DNA of 28,141 nt from a virus, in the IMG/VR virus record IMGVR_UViG_3300028653_000401, positions 1-28,141 of that record; one strand, 5' to 3'. Position numbers and translations under genes: made by a program. Numbering within the stretch: position 1 is the first letter of the stretch; every line of letters starts with the position of its first letter. The notes below the pieces were generated by a model. It was not told the origin of the DNA, did not search any database, and saw nothing but the letters and a program-made list of their open reading frames with translations. This document shows, piece by piece, positions 21,682 to 28,141 of the stretch.

Positions 21682-21709
21682 TTGACGACTCTCAAAAGAA
21701 TGGTAGGAT
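21682..21709 (+). promoter_or_regulatory. Promoter with TCTCAAAA box
   Basis: TTGACG at 21682-21687, a 16-nt spacer containing TCTCAAAA, then TAGGAT at 21704-21709. The ATG at 21716 begins 6 nt after the -10, with no Shine-Dalgarno sequence. Confidence 0.75.
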
Positions 21710-21715
21710 GAGTCT

Positions 21716-22003
21716 ATGTCAAGCATCAAGTTCGAGCCCCGCTCCGACAAGTACATGTTCGGCTTCGTCAAGGTTGGCAAGGCGACGCACGCTGTCCGTG
21801 GCATCAAGGAGGCCGGTGGGTGGAGGATTGACCGCTGCGAGGCTGTATGCGGCACCTGGACCCCGTGGGAAGCCATTAACACCGAGTCTTACCCAAACTT
21901 CCTGCTGGCCAGGAAGGCGATCGAGCGTTTTTACGATGAGGTCGCCCTCTCGAACCAAATTATCGACGAGCTTATCGAAGAGGAGCGCTTGACAACTCGA
22001 TAA
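21716..22003 (+). CDS. Small protein of unknown function
   Basis: This 95-residue protein begins SSIKFEPRSDKYMFGFVKVGKATHAVRGIKEAGGWRIDRCEAVCGTWTPW, a likely compact beta-rich fold with two Cys. It ends in an acidic helix (NQIIDELIEEERLTTR). It starts 6 nt after a -10 box without a leader, so it is probably translated from a leaderless mRNA. Its last codons contain the -35 of the next promoter. No family is recognised. Confidence 0.7.
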   Translation: MSSIKFEPRSDKYMFGFVKVGKATHAVRGIKEAGGWRIDRCEAVCGTWTPWEAINTESYPNFLLARKAIERFYDEVALSNQIIDELIEEERLTTR

Positions 22004-22016
22004 CCTGATGTATCAT
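21989..22016 (+). promoter_or_regulatory. Promoter for the lipoprotein/RNA ligase unit
   Basis: TTGACA at 21989-21994, a 16-nt spacer, TATCAT at 22011-22016. It overlaps the end of the preceding gene. A conventional leader of about 28 nt with AAAGGAG then leads to the ATG at 22052. Confidence 0.75.
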
Positions 22017-22051
22017 GATCCCGACCAAGATCGAAAACCAAAGGAGATCCC

Positions 22052-22285
22052 ATGAAGAAGCTTGCTCTCGCCCTCAGTCTCGTTCTCGCCCTGTCCACCT
22101 CCGCCTGCACCAGCTCCAACGAATATGGAGAGTGTGTCGGCGTTCAAGACCCACACGAGGGGTATAAGGTGTCGGCCCGGAACGTGGCCATGGGGGCGAT
22201 TTTCATCGGGACCCTTTTCGCTCCGGCCATCACTTTGTTCTGTGACTTCTACTGCCCGACGGCGGCTTCTGCCGGCAAGAAGTAA
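22052..22285 (+). CDS. Putative small lipoprotein
   Basis: This 77-residue protein starts MKKLALALSLVLALSTSAC, a typical type II signal with Cys at 19, though position -3 is Thr rather than Leu, so the lipobox is not ideal. A second hydrophobic stretch (residues ~44-64, NVAMGAIFIGTLFAPAITLF) and a CDFYCP end resemble small bacterial envelope lipoproteins. AAAGGAG precedes the ATG. Phage lipoproteins can act as outer spanins or as superinfection-exclusion factors. Neither is proven. It is directly upstream of the RNA ligase in one transcript. Confidence 0.7.
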   Translation: MKKLALALSLVLALSTSACTSSNEYGECVGVQDPHEGYKVSARNVAMGAIFIGTLFAPAITLFCDFYCPTAASAGKK

Positions 22286-22297
22286 AGGAAGGTCCCC

Positions 22298-23389
22298 ATG
22301 TCTGAGTTTGTCGTACCGTGCGTCCGAATCGGCGCCATCACCAAGCATCCTAACGCTGACACCCTTTCGATTACCGAGGTCGAAGGCCAGCCCGTCGTGT
22401 TTCGTACTGGCGACTTCAAGGAGGGTGACCTGGCGATCTACATCCCGGTCGAGGCTGTCATCCCCGAGAACGAGCCCTGGGTGAAGAACCACCTCAGCTT
22501 CCTGGAATTCAAGAGCGGAAAGCACCGGGTCAAGGCCAAGAAGCTTCGCGGCGTGTTCTCGATGGGGATTCTGATCGGGCCCCGGGTGGAGACCGGTGAC
22601 AGCGTGAGGGGTTCCTTCCTCCAGGCCCTGGAGGGGTCTGTCAGGCTGGCTGAGGCTCTCAAAATCACCAAGTACGAAGAGCCTGAGGAATTCGTCCCCG
22701 AGCCAAAGGAGCCACCGACGTTTTGGGAGCGCTTGGCTTGGCGTGTCCGCCGTTTCCTGGGTCTCCCCCAGAAGCGCCGCAAGGCCCAGCCCCGACCCTT
22801 CCCCGTCTATGACCTCGACAATTTTCGGAAGTACCATGGGCTGTTCGAGCCTGGAGAGCTGGTGGAGGTTACCGAAAAAATCCACGGGACCAACTTTGTA
22901 TTCGGGCGGGTCGGCAAGAAGGGCGAGCTGGTGGTATCTTCACACAAGGTCATTCGCAAGGAAGACAACTCTGTTTACTGGCGAGCCGTGCGCGAGCTGA
23001 AGCTCGATAAGGCTCTCCCCCTGGGCCTCGCCTTCTACGCCGAAATCTATGGCAATGGTGTCCAGGACCTTGCGTACGATACGCGGCTTGGGATGAAGGT
23101 GTTCGACGTTTATGACACCGTCAACAAGTGCTGGTTGAGCCTGCGCGACCGGAACGAGGCGGTTTGGGAGGCTGGGCTTTCATTGGTCCCCGAAATGTAC
23201 CTGGGCTCCTTCAACAAGGCCTTTATCGAGTCACTGCAGAATGGCAAGACGAATCTGGGTCGCGGGAGTCACATTCGGGAGGGGGTTGTAGTCCGTAGGG
23301 TACATGAAACCCTTGACAAGCCGCGTTTGGTGCTTAAGCTAGTAGGGTCGGACTATCTCCTCCGTAAGGGAGGAACGGAGCGACACTAG
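22298..23389 (+). CDS. RNA ligase, Rnl5/DRB0094 type
   Basis: This 363-residue protein has an N-terminal OB-like domain (VPCVRIGAITKHPNADTLSITEVEG ... GDLAIYIPVEAVIP, residues 1-60) and a nucleotidyltransferase core. Motif I is KIHGTN at 194-199, with K194 as the expected adenylated lysine. The motif III region is AFYAEIYG at 245-252, motif IV is REGVVVRR at 327-334 and motif V is LVLKLVG at 344-350. This order and the N-terminal domain match the RNA ligases typified by the Deinococcus DRB0094 protein, which seal 3'-OH/5'-phosphate nicks in RNA-containing duplexes using ATP. A basic insertion (RVRRFLGLPQKRRK) lies before the core. GGAAGG precedes the ATG. Its position after the tmRNA and tRNA genes suggests a repair role for structured RNAs. 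Confidence 0.9.
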   Translation: MSEFVVPCVRIGAITKHPNADTLSITEVEGQPVVFRTGDFKEGDLAIYIPVEAVIPENEPWVKNHLSFLEFKSGKHRVKAKKLRGVFSMGILIGPRVETGDSVRGSFLQALEGSVRLAEALKITKYEEPEEFVPEPKEPPTFWERLAWRVRRFLGLPQKRRKAQPRPFPVYDLDNFRKYHGLFEPGELVEVTEKIHGTNFVFGRVGKKGELVVSSHKVIRKEDNSVYWRAVRELKLDKALPLGLAFYAEIYGNGVQDLAYDTRLGMKVFDVYDTVNKCWLSLRDRNEAVWEAGLSLVPEMYLGSFNKAFIESLQNGKTNLGRGSHIREGVVVRRVHETLDKPRLVLKLVGSDYLLRKGGTERH

Positions 23390-23439
23390 CAAAAGTCGAG
23401 AGCATGTTCCCCCGGCCGCTGCCGGTCGGGAGGACATCA

Positions 23440-23637
23440 ATGAAAAAAGCTTTGATTTTTGCGGTGTGTTGGGCGATTCTGGGTGGTGGCTGCAGCCCGC
23501 AATTAGAGGGCATGGACGATCACGTTCATCCGGAACCAGTCGCTGTTTATTCGCCGATGGCGGTAAAGAAGCGGCTGGAGGAACCAAGGAAAAGATTGCC
23601 CGATATGTCGGGATGGGACACAGACTTGGAGGATTGA
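23440..23637 (+). CDS. Second putative small lipoprotein
   Basis: This 65-residue protein starts MKKALIFAVCWAILGGGC, a signal-peptide-like N-terminus with Cys at 18. The -3 position is Gly, so lipidation is likely but not certain. GGGAGGA lies 6 nt upstream of this ATG, which makes it the start instead of an in-frame ATG 36 nt earlier. The rest is polar and charged (PMAVKKRLEEPRKRLPDMSGWDTDLED), suited to a periplasmic or surface role. A small hairpin (CCGGC/GCCGG) precedes the ribosome site. Possible outer spanin or exclusion lipoprotein. Unproven. Confidence 0.65.
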   Translation: MKKALIFAVCWAILGGGCSPQLEGMDDHVHPEPVAVYSPMAVKKRLEEPRKRLPDMSGWDTDLED

Positions 23638-23638
23638 G

Positions 23639-23950
23639 ATGGAAAACGGGACACGCAATGGCGGGATGTTTGCCACGCAGGCGACCATCCAGAATAACAG
23701 CCTGGACAGGGCTCGAAGAGAAAACCGTGTGACACACGCCGATTGCTTGCAGGCGGCAGTGGCCAACGTGCTGAGCGAAGAAAACGCCGAAGCCCTAGCC
23801 ACCAAGCTGGCGCTTCTGGAGGCGGTCGTGAGAGATTGGCAGCATGACCTCTTTGTCCAGGCACGGATGAAGCTTCTGGCCGGTAAGCCTGCCGGCGCTG
23901 TGTTTTCGAGAGACGAGCTGGAGCAGGCCTTCAAGGAGGGCTTGCTGTAA
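23639..23950 (+). CDS. Small helical protein of unknown function
   Basis: This 103-residue protein is mainly helical in the second half (NVLSEENAEALATKLALLEAVVRDWQHDLFVQARMKLLAGK). GGAGG lies just upstream of the ATG, inside the end of the lipoprotein gene, so the two are translated together. Its TAA directly abuts the stop of the opposing hub gene (TAATTA) with no intergenic base. No family is recognised. Confidence 0.7.
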   Translation: MENGTRNGGMFATQATIQNNSLDRARRENRVTHADCLQAAVANVLSEENAEALATKLALLEAVVRDWQHDLFVQARMKLLAGKPAGAVFSRDELEQAFKEGLL

Positions 23951-25960
23951 TTACCGAGACGAAGTGAACCCGGGGTCCTGAGACTCTAGAATCGAGTCGT
24001 CTCCGACCGTCTTGGTATCGACATCGCCAGCGGTTTCCTGTTGGACTTCTTCGGTCCACGTGAAACCCTGGCCCGTGTCATGTTCGACGTTCACGGCGTG
24101 TTTCTTGGAGCCCTGAATAGAGCCCGCGTTGGTGAATCCGGGGTAGACCGGGAAGTCAGCGGTGGCGCCGTCCTGGTTCGCCGGCATGCCGTTTGACAAG
24201 TGGAGGTTAGTCCGGAATTGCTTCTGGCCACCAGCTGCGACTGAGCAGGTGTGGGACACTTCCTCGATGTGGTAGACCATGCCGTCAATTTCGCAGTTAT
24301 CGCCTTCGGCTATTGGACTCTGGATGCCCACCAGGCTTACGGAGCCGTTCAAGGTGAGGTGAGAGCCGAAAGTCCAGTCTGCGATGGCCTCCATCCAGAT
24401 TCGTGCGCCATCGGTGCGCTGGGCGTCTTCCAGGGCACAGTTCACAGTCTTCATCATGGCGTGGATGCCCGAGCGCTGGATATCCGTGCTGTCAAAAATG
24501 GGTGGGTTGCGGACCATTTGGGTCGTGACGTCCCCGATGGAGGTCCCCGATGTGGTGGCCTCTCCGTAGACATGGATCATGTTGGCTCGTGTCGCGTTGG
24601 ACCTTCCCACATCAATGTTCCAAATCATGGTGGGGGAGACAACCCACCTGGGCAGCTCCATAAACCGCGTGACAGGGAACTCGGGGCGCTCCACCAGGGA
24701 CTCGGTCGTGAAAGGAATCTGCCTGACAACCACGGTGGGCACCACCGCCCCGTCAGGGTTCACTTTCAGGGCAGTATACATCTCATTGATGGTGTCGTTT
24801 AGGAATTGCTGTAGCAAGGTCCACAGAGGTCTATTGACGAACGACGGATTGACGGGCAAGAAGGTGCCCTTCAGCTTGATGTCGGTCCTGCGTCGAGACT
24901 GTGTGCCGGTGACCTCGGGATAGAACAAGGCGGGCACGAAGATCCCCGAGGCGTTGTTGACGCTCGGGTCGTACTTCTGGACCCCGATGAGCGTTTCCAG
25001 AATATCGGCGTAACCATAGATGCCGGACTTCGTTGCCTCGATGGTGCTGAGGCCCAAAAGTGAGCCCACGTCCCGGGGGACCAGGTAGGCGTAAGGCGCC
25101 TCTTTGTTGGCCTGTGGAGCTATCTTTAGTTCCGAGAATCCCGAGGTCGCCGAAGAGTCTAGCGCGTGTGCACGGGCTGCGCCCTCTTCGATTGGGGCGT
25201 TGACCTCTGCAGACACGCCCTTGCCGACAATGGTATCAATCATCGTCTCAATTAGTCGGTCAGCGTTGTCTTTGAGAACGCCTGCGGCCTGTTCTTCCTG
25301 GTTCGCCCACTTACTAAAGTCGAGCCCAAGTTGGGCCATGAAGAGAGAGATTTCGTTGCTTACGCCAGCGCTGGTGGCCAGCGCCATGTCATAAAAGAAG
25401 TTGCTGTCCAATTCTTCGAAACCAACACACTGCAGAGAAAACCCGGAGTCACGTTGGCCCTCGGCTGACACAGATATGTGCTTGCGAATCGAGTGGGCCC
25501 GGCCTACGAACTTGAGTCCGTCGGTGAAGTTGTTGCAAGGCTTGCGGTCCAAAACCTGCTGCCTGATGCGAGACAGGTCTTCCCGGTTATTGAACATCCA
25601 GGCCATCACCCAATCGCCTGGCAGCAGTACGTCTTGGTTTAGGTAGTTGGTGCCAGAGTTCTTGAGAGTCGCATTCAGGTGTTTGGTGTGGCTGCCCTTG
25701 GGGTTACTGATCGACAGCTGGACGCAGTCTTCGTCAATCAGCAGGGGGATATCGTTCCGGGTGAACGCGCCTTCTTTGACGTCTCCTACGCTCTTGTACT
25801 CGCGTCGAGAAAAGCTGATAGGCTTCCCTAACCGAATGACAGCGATCAGCCACGCTGGCGACAGTGAGATGTACCTCTGGTCGCTGACTCCATTGAGGTC
25901 GTCCTTCAGGGAGGCCTGGTACTCCCGAATCAAATCATAGCGCGCAGCTTTGGAGGCCAT
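23951..25960 (-). CDS. Baseplate/tail hub-like protein
   Basis: This is a 669-residue protein. The N-terminal part (LSISNPKGSHTKHLNATLKNSG, VLLPGDWVMAWMFNNREDLSRI, SAEGQRDSGFSLQCVGFEELD) and the late strand NCEIDGMVYHIEEVSHTCSVAAGGQKQFRTNLHLSNG resemble the double-barrel hub proteins at the centre of myovirus baseplates (gp27/gp44/gpD-like). The middle is longer and more irregular than simple hubs. The C-terminal ~60 residues are acidic and low-complexity. The ATG overlaps the upstream stop as TAATG, so it is coupled to the tape-measure-like gene. In myoviruses the hub often follows the tape measure gene, which supports both calls. The family is inferred from pattern, not proven. Confidence 0.65.
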   Translation of the reverse strand: MASKAARYDLIREYQASLKDDLNGVSDQRYISLSPAWLIAVIRLGKPISFSRREYKSVGDVKEGAFTRNDIPLLIDEDCVQLSISNPKGSHTKHLNATLKNSGTNYLNQDVLLPGDWVMAWMFNNREDLSRIRQQVLDRKPCNNFTDGLKFVGRAHSIRKHISVSAEGQRDSGFSLQCVGFEELDSNFFYDMALATSAGVSNEISLFMAQLGLDFSKWANQEEQAAGVLKDNADRLIETMIDTIVGKGVSAEVNAPIEEGAARAHALDSSATSGFSELKIAPQANKEAPYAYLVPRDVGSLLGLSTIEATKSGIYGYADILETLIGVQKYDPSVNNASGIFVPALFYPEVTGTQSRRRTDIKLKGTFLPVNPSFVNRPLWTLLQQFLNDTINEMYTALKVNPDGAVVPTVVVRQIPFTTESLVERPEFPVTRFMELPRWVVSPTMIWNIDVGRSNATRANMIHVYGEATTSGTSIGDVTTQMVRNPPIFDSTDIQRSGIHAMMKTVNCALEDAQRTDGARIWMEAIADWTFGSHLTLNGSVSLVGIQSPIAEGDNCEIDGMVYHIEEVSHTCSVAAGGQKQFRTNLHLSNGMPANQDGATADFPVYPGFTNAGSIQGSKKHAVNVEHDTGQGFTWTEEVQQETAGDVDTKTVGDDSILESQDPGFTSSR

Positions 25961-28141
25961 TACTTCACCTTCTGGAGGCCAGTGTCCTTCGAAATTTCCT
26001 TCGCGAACGCCTGTAGCGCCCCGATGAGGGCGCCTACCGAGCCGTTGATACCAGCCCCATAGCTTTCGGACCCGAGCAAAGCCACACTGCCAGCCGCCTT
26101 TTTCCTGAGAGCTAGAGGATCGACGTTCTTGATGATGTCAGCTGCGCCCTTAGCCTGCTTGCCGTCGTCAGCCACCACTTCTGCTGTTTTTGTAAGCGCC
26201 TCCTTTTCGAGCCCAGTCGGAGCCGCAGCACCTACGCCCTTGCCGTGGAGTGCGGACGCCCAGCCTTTGGATTGAGTAAATTGCCCCAAAAACATACCCG
26301 CACCGCTCTCAAGTGAAGTGGCAAGCCCTGCGGCGTGAGCGGCGGCGCCAAGCTGTCCAGTAATCTCTTGGACCTTTGCCCAGCGTCGCTTGGCGTAGTC
26401 GGAGGCTTTCTCATTATGGCCTCTCGGACCCACCGCTTTTTCTACCATGGTCTGAACAGTACCACCTGTCGATACTTCCTTTTGGTATGCGGCGACGACA
26501 GCCCCCGCCGAGCCTCCAACACGAGAAGCGTTCACCTCCATCAAAGGAGCAGAGCCGGAGGCCTTGAGATACTTGGCGGCGATTTCTGGGGTGATACCCA
26601 AAGAAGCAAGAGCTGGGGACACAGCCCCCTTCTCTCCACGGGCTATGGCGGTGAGCTGTTTCGGATCGAGGCGCCGAAGCTCTTCAGCCCCAAGAGAGTA
26701 GCCGCCCATAGCTCCGATAGCAGCCATAAGAGAAGTAGCCTTATAAAGTGGTGCTTTGGCCCCTGACGTGAATGCCCCGAAGTCATTCATGCCTCCCGAG
26801 AGTTGACCTGCCATTCTCTGCTGGCCGCCAACATCGGCTCCAGACCCACCTATCAACCCGGTAGCTGCAGAAGCGTAATTCTGTGCGGCCGACGAGCCCC
26901 CGTAGTTGCCAGAAGCGGCAGCCGAAGACGCCACCTCACCGAACAGGTCTCTTCCTACTGCAACGTCGAGCCCGCCAGTCCCCATAGAAGATTGCGCCGC
27001 GCGATACATCGCCCCAGCTCCAGCCACAGAACCAGTCATAGCCCCTCCGGCTCGAATCAAAGATGCCGCGTTGGTGAATCCGGCCATGCCCGCAGAAACC
27101 AGCATTGGATTAGGGCCGCCGCCCCCTGTGATCCTGGAATATCCAGCGCCGATTCCCAATGTTTGTTGCCAGTTAGAAGAAGCGTCTCCGTGTGTCCACC
27201 CACCCTTCATGAGCTTGGCCTCCATCTCTTCAAACCGGGAGGTGGTATAGGTCTGGCCGTTAGGCCCCCGTCGGGTGACCTCTCCAGCTGACATTCCCAT
27301 CGACCGCATAGCGCCTACGCGCCCCATCGCCCCACCGTAAATCTTGTTGGCTTGGTCAGCGATTACTGGGTTCATCAACGCGCGCTCTGCGGCCATAGCG
27401 GCCGACATCTGTGCAGCCGACTGGGCGTCCACGTTGTTTAGGGCAGCTTTGCGCTCTAGGTCGAATTTGGTTTCCGAAGTGGTTCCCTCAGTATTGTTGA
27501 GATAGGAGCCACCGGCTGAAACAGCCTTTCCCCACATGCCTCCGCTGAGGGTATTCCAGGTCTGGTTGAGCCCTCTGGTCACTAGGTCCATGACGCCATT
27601 GTGGGAGGGTACGTAGCCCCTCAGCGCATTGATACCGCTTTTTATACCGTACGTTGCCGTGCCGGCCCCGATCCCCCGCATCTCTCTCTCGGTACGAAGG
27701 TCAATCTGGTTGAGGGATTTTTGCAATCCCTTGTTGGCCATTGCTCGCTGAAAGGCGTACATTGAGGATACGTCACGGCCTTGGACAGCTCCGTGCATTT
27801 GCAGGAACGGCTGCGCCATGGCCACCTTGCGGCTCATGACAGCGAAGGGGTCTCCGGTGGTGTAGTCGATGCGCGCCTGGCGTTCGCCCGAGACCACTGT
27901 ATTGACAGTTTCTCCGAGCTTGAAACCGCCGTAGAGAGCTGCCCCAGCCAGACCCAAAGTACCGGCCCCGGACTGCAGGAATCCCATAACGTTGCCGCCA
28001 ACCAGAGCATTCGCCGCATTGATTCCGCCTATGACCCCCGTCCCCCGTCGCCCCCGCCCACTGCCTCCTCCTGTTCCCCCACTGCTGCCGCCCCCGCCAC
28101 CGCCCCCACCAGCTCCACCACCAGCTCCACCACCAGCCGCC
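25960..28141 (-). CDS. Tape-measure-like glycine-rich tail protein (5' partial)
   Basis: The frame is open through the window end, so the N-terminus is missing. An internal ATG at 27987 is not the start: the upstream frame encodes a Gly/Ala-rich tract followed by TGVIGGINAANALVGGNV. The visible ~726 residues are rich in Ala, Gly, Ser and Met, with long helical and low-complexity stretches (AAMAAERALMNPVIADQANKIYGGAMGRVGAMRSMG, AAGLATSLESGAGMFLG). This is typical of tape measure C-termini, with short hydrophobic segments (AGTLGLAGAALYGGFKLG). Tape measure proteins set tail length and are injected or act at the membrane during infection. The coupled hub gene downstream supports the call. A baseplate or lysis-linked structural protein is the alternative. 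Confidence 0.6.
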   Translation of the reverse strand, partial: AAGGGAGGGAGGGGGGGGSSGGTGGGSGRGRRGTGVIGGINAANALVGGNVMGFLQSGAGTLGLAGAALYGGFKLGETVNTVVSGERQARIDYTTGDPFAVMSRKVAMAQPFLQMHGAVQGRDVSSMYAFQRAMANKGLQKSLNQIDLRTEREMRGIGAGTATYGIKSGINALRGYVPSHNGVMDLVTRGLNQTWNTLSGGMWGKAVSAGGSYLNNTEGTTSETKFDLERKAALNNVDAQSAAQMSAAMAAERALMNPVIADQANKIYGGAMGRVGAMRSMGMSAGEVTRRGPNGQTYTTSRFEEMEAKLMKGGWTHGDASSNWQQTLGIGAGYSRITGGGGPNPMLVSAGMAGFTNAASLIRAGGAMTGSVAGAGAMYRAAQSSMGTGGLDVAVGRDLFGEVASSAAASGNYGGSSAAQNYASAATGLIGGSGADVGGQQRMAGQLSGGMNDFGAFTSGAKAPLYKATSLMAAIGAMGGYSLGAEELRRLDPKQLTAIARGEKGAVSPALASLGITPEIAAKYLKASGSAPLMEVNASRVGGSAGAVVAAYQKEVSTGGTVQTMVEKAVGPRGHNEKASDYAKRRWAKVQEITGQLGAAAHAAGLATSLESGAGMFLGQFTQSKGWASALHGKGVGAAAPTGLEKEALTKTAEVVADDGKQAKGAADIIKNVDPLALRKKAAGSVALLGSESYGAGINGSVGALIGALQAFAKEISKDTGLQKVK

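Noticed and set aside
23404-23637. ATG 23404 as start of the second lipoprotein
   Set aside because: It would put 12 residues including two Pro before the signal peptide. ATG 23440 has a strong GGGAGGA and a proper MKK signal start.

Overview
This window looks like part of a large tailed phage with a contractile tail (myovirus-like), or an integrated copy of one. It encodes a tail sheath, a tube-like protein, a long modular tail fibre, a baseplate-hub-like protein and the C-terminal part of a probable tape measure protein. It also carries a phage-borne tmRNA, a tRNA cluster, an RNA ligase, two cytidine-deaminase-family enzymes and a homing endonuclease. There are no ribosomal RNA genes, metabolic operons or integrase. 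The host cannot be fixed from sequence alone. Several accessory genes have -10 boxes of the form TANNNT only 6-8 nt before an ATG. This leaderless layout is common in Actinobacteria and Deinococcota, so a host in one of those groups is a reasonable inference.

Layout. Positions 1-4212 (+) hold a giant protein made of tandem GNAT-type acetyltransferase modules, open at the window edge, followed by a translationally coupled virion-type protein. Positions 4216-5084 (-) hold a two-gene operon of a small protein and a dCMP deaminase. Positions 5130-15289 (+) are the structural run: a structural protein, a repetitive tail fibre, a small protein, a zinc-ribbon/low-complexity protein, the tail sheath and a small head- or tail-decoration-like protein, ended by a hairpin terminator. 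Positions 15349-17218 (-) are a compact five-gene cassette (small coil-rich protein, DUF2786 protein, HTH protein, one-pass membrane protein, second deaminase) set between the sheath and the tube gene. The tube-like gene is at 17313-17801 (+).

Positions 17917-23950 (+) are accessory. A Vsr-like homing endonuclease with three zinc ribbons is followed by the tmRNA (tag ANEQSFALAA), several small orphan genes, four tRNA or tRNA-like genes, two unexplained structured segments, two lipoprotein-like genes flanking an RNA ligase of the Rnl5/DRB0094 type, and a small unknown gene. Positions 23951-28141 (-) return to tail genes: a hub-like protein and, upstream of it and open at the window end, a glycine-rich tape-measure-like protein.

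How it fits together. The structural genes use Shine-Dalgarno starts in long co-directional runs. The accessory genes carry their own sigma70-like promoters, often lying in or just after the 3' end of the preceding gene. Three of those promoters share the octamer TCTCAAAA just after the -35 box. The tmRNA, tRNAs and RNA ligase suggest that the phage maintains or repairs translation RNAs during infection. The deaminases point to nucleotide-pool or base-editing roles. The most unusual items are the tandem GNAT protein, the tmRNA/tRNA/structured-RNA island with abnormal anticodon loops, and the leaderless promoter family.
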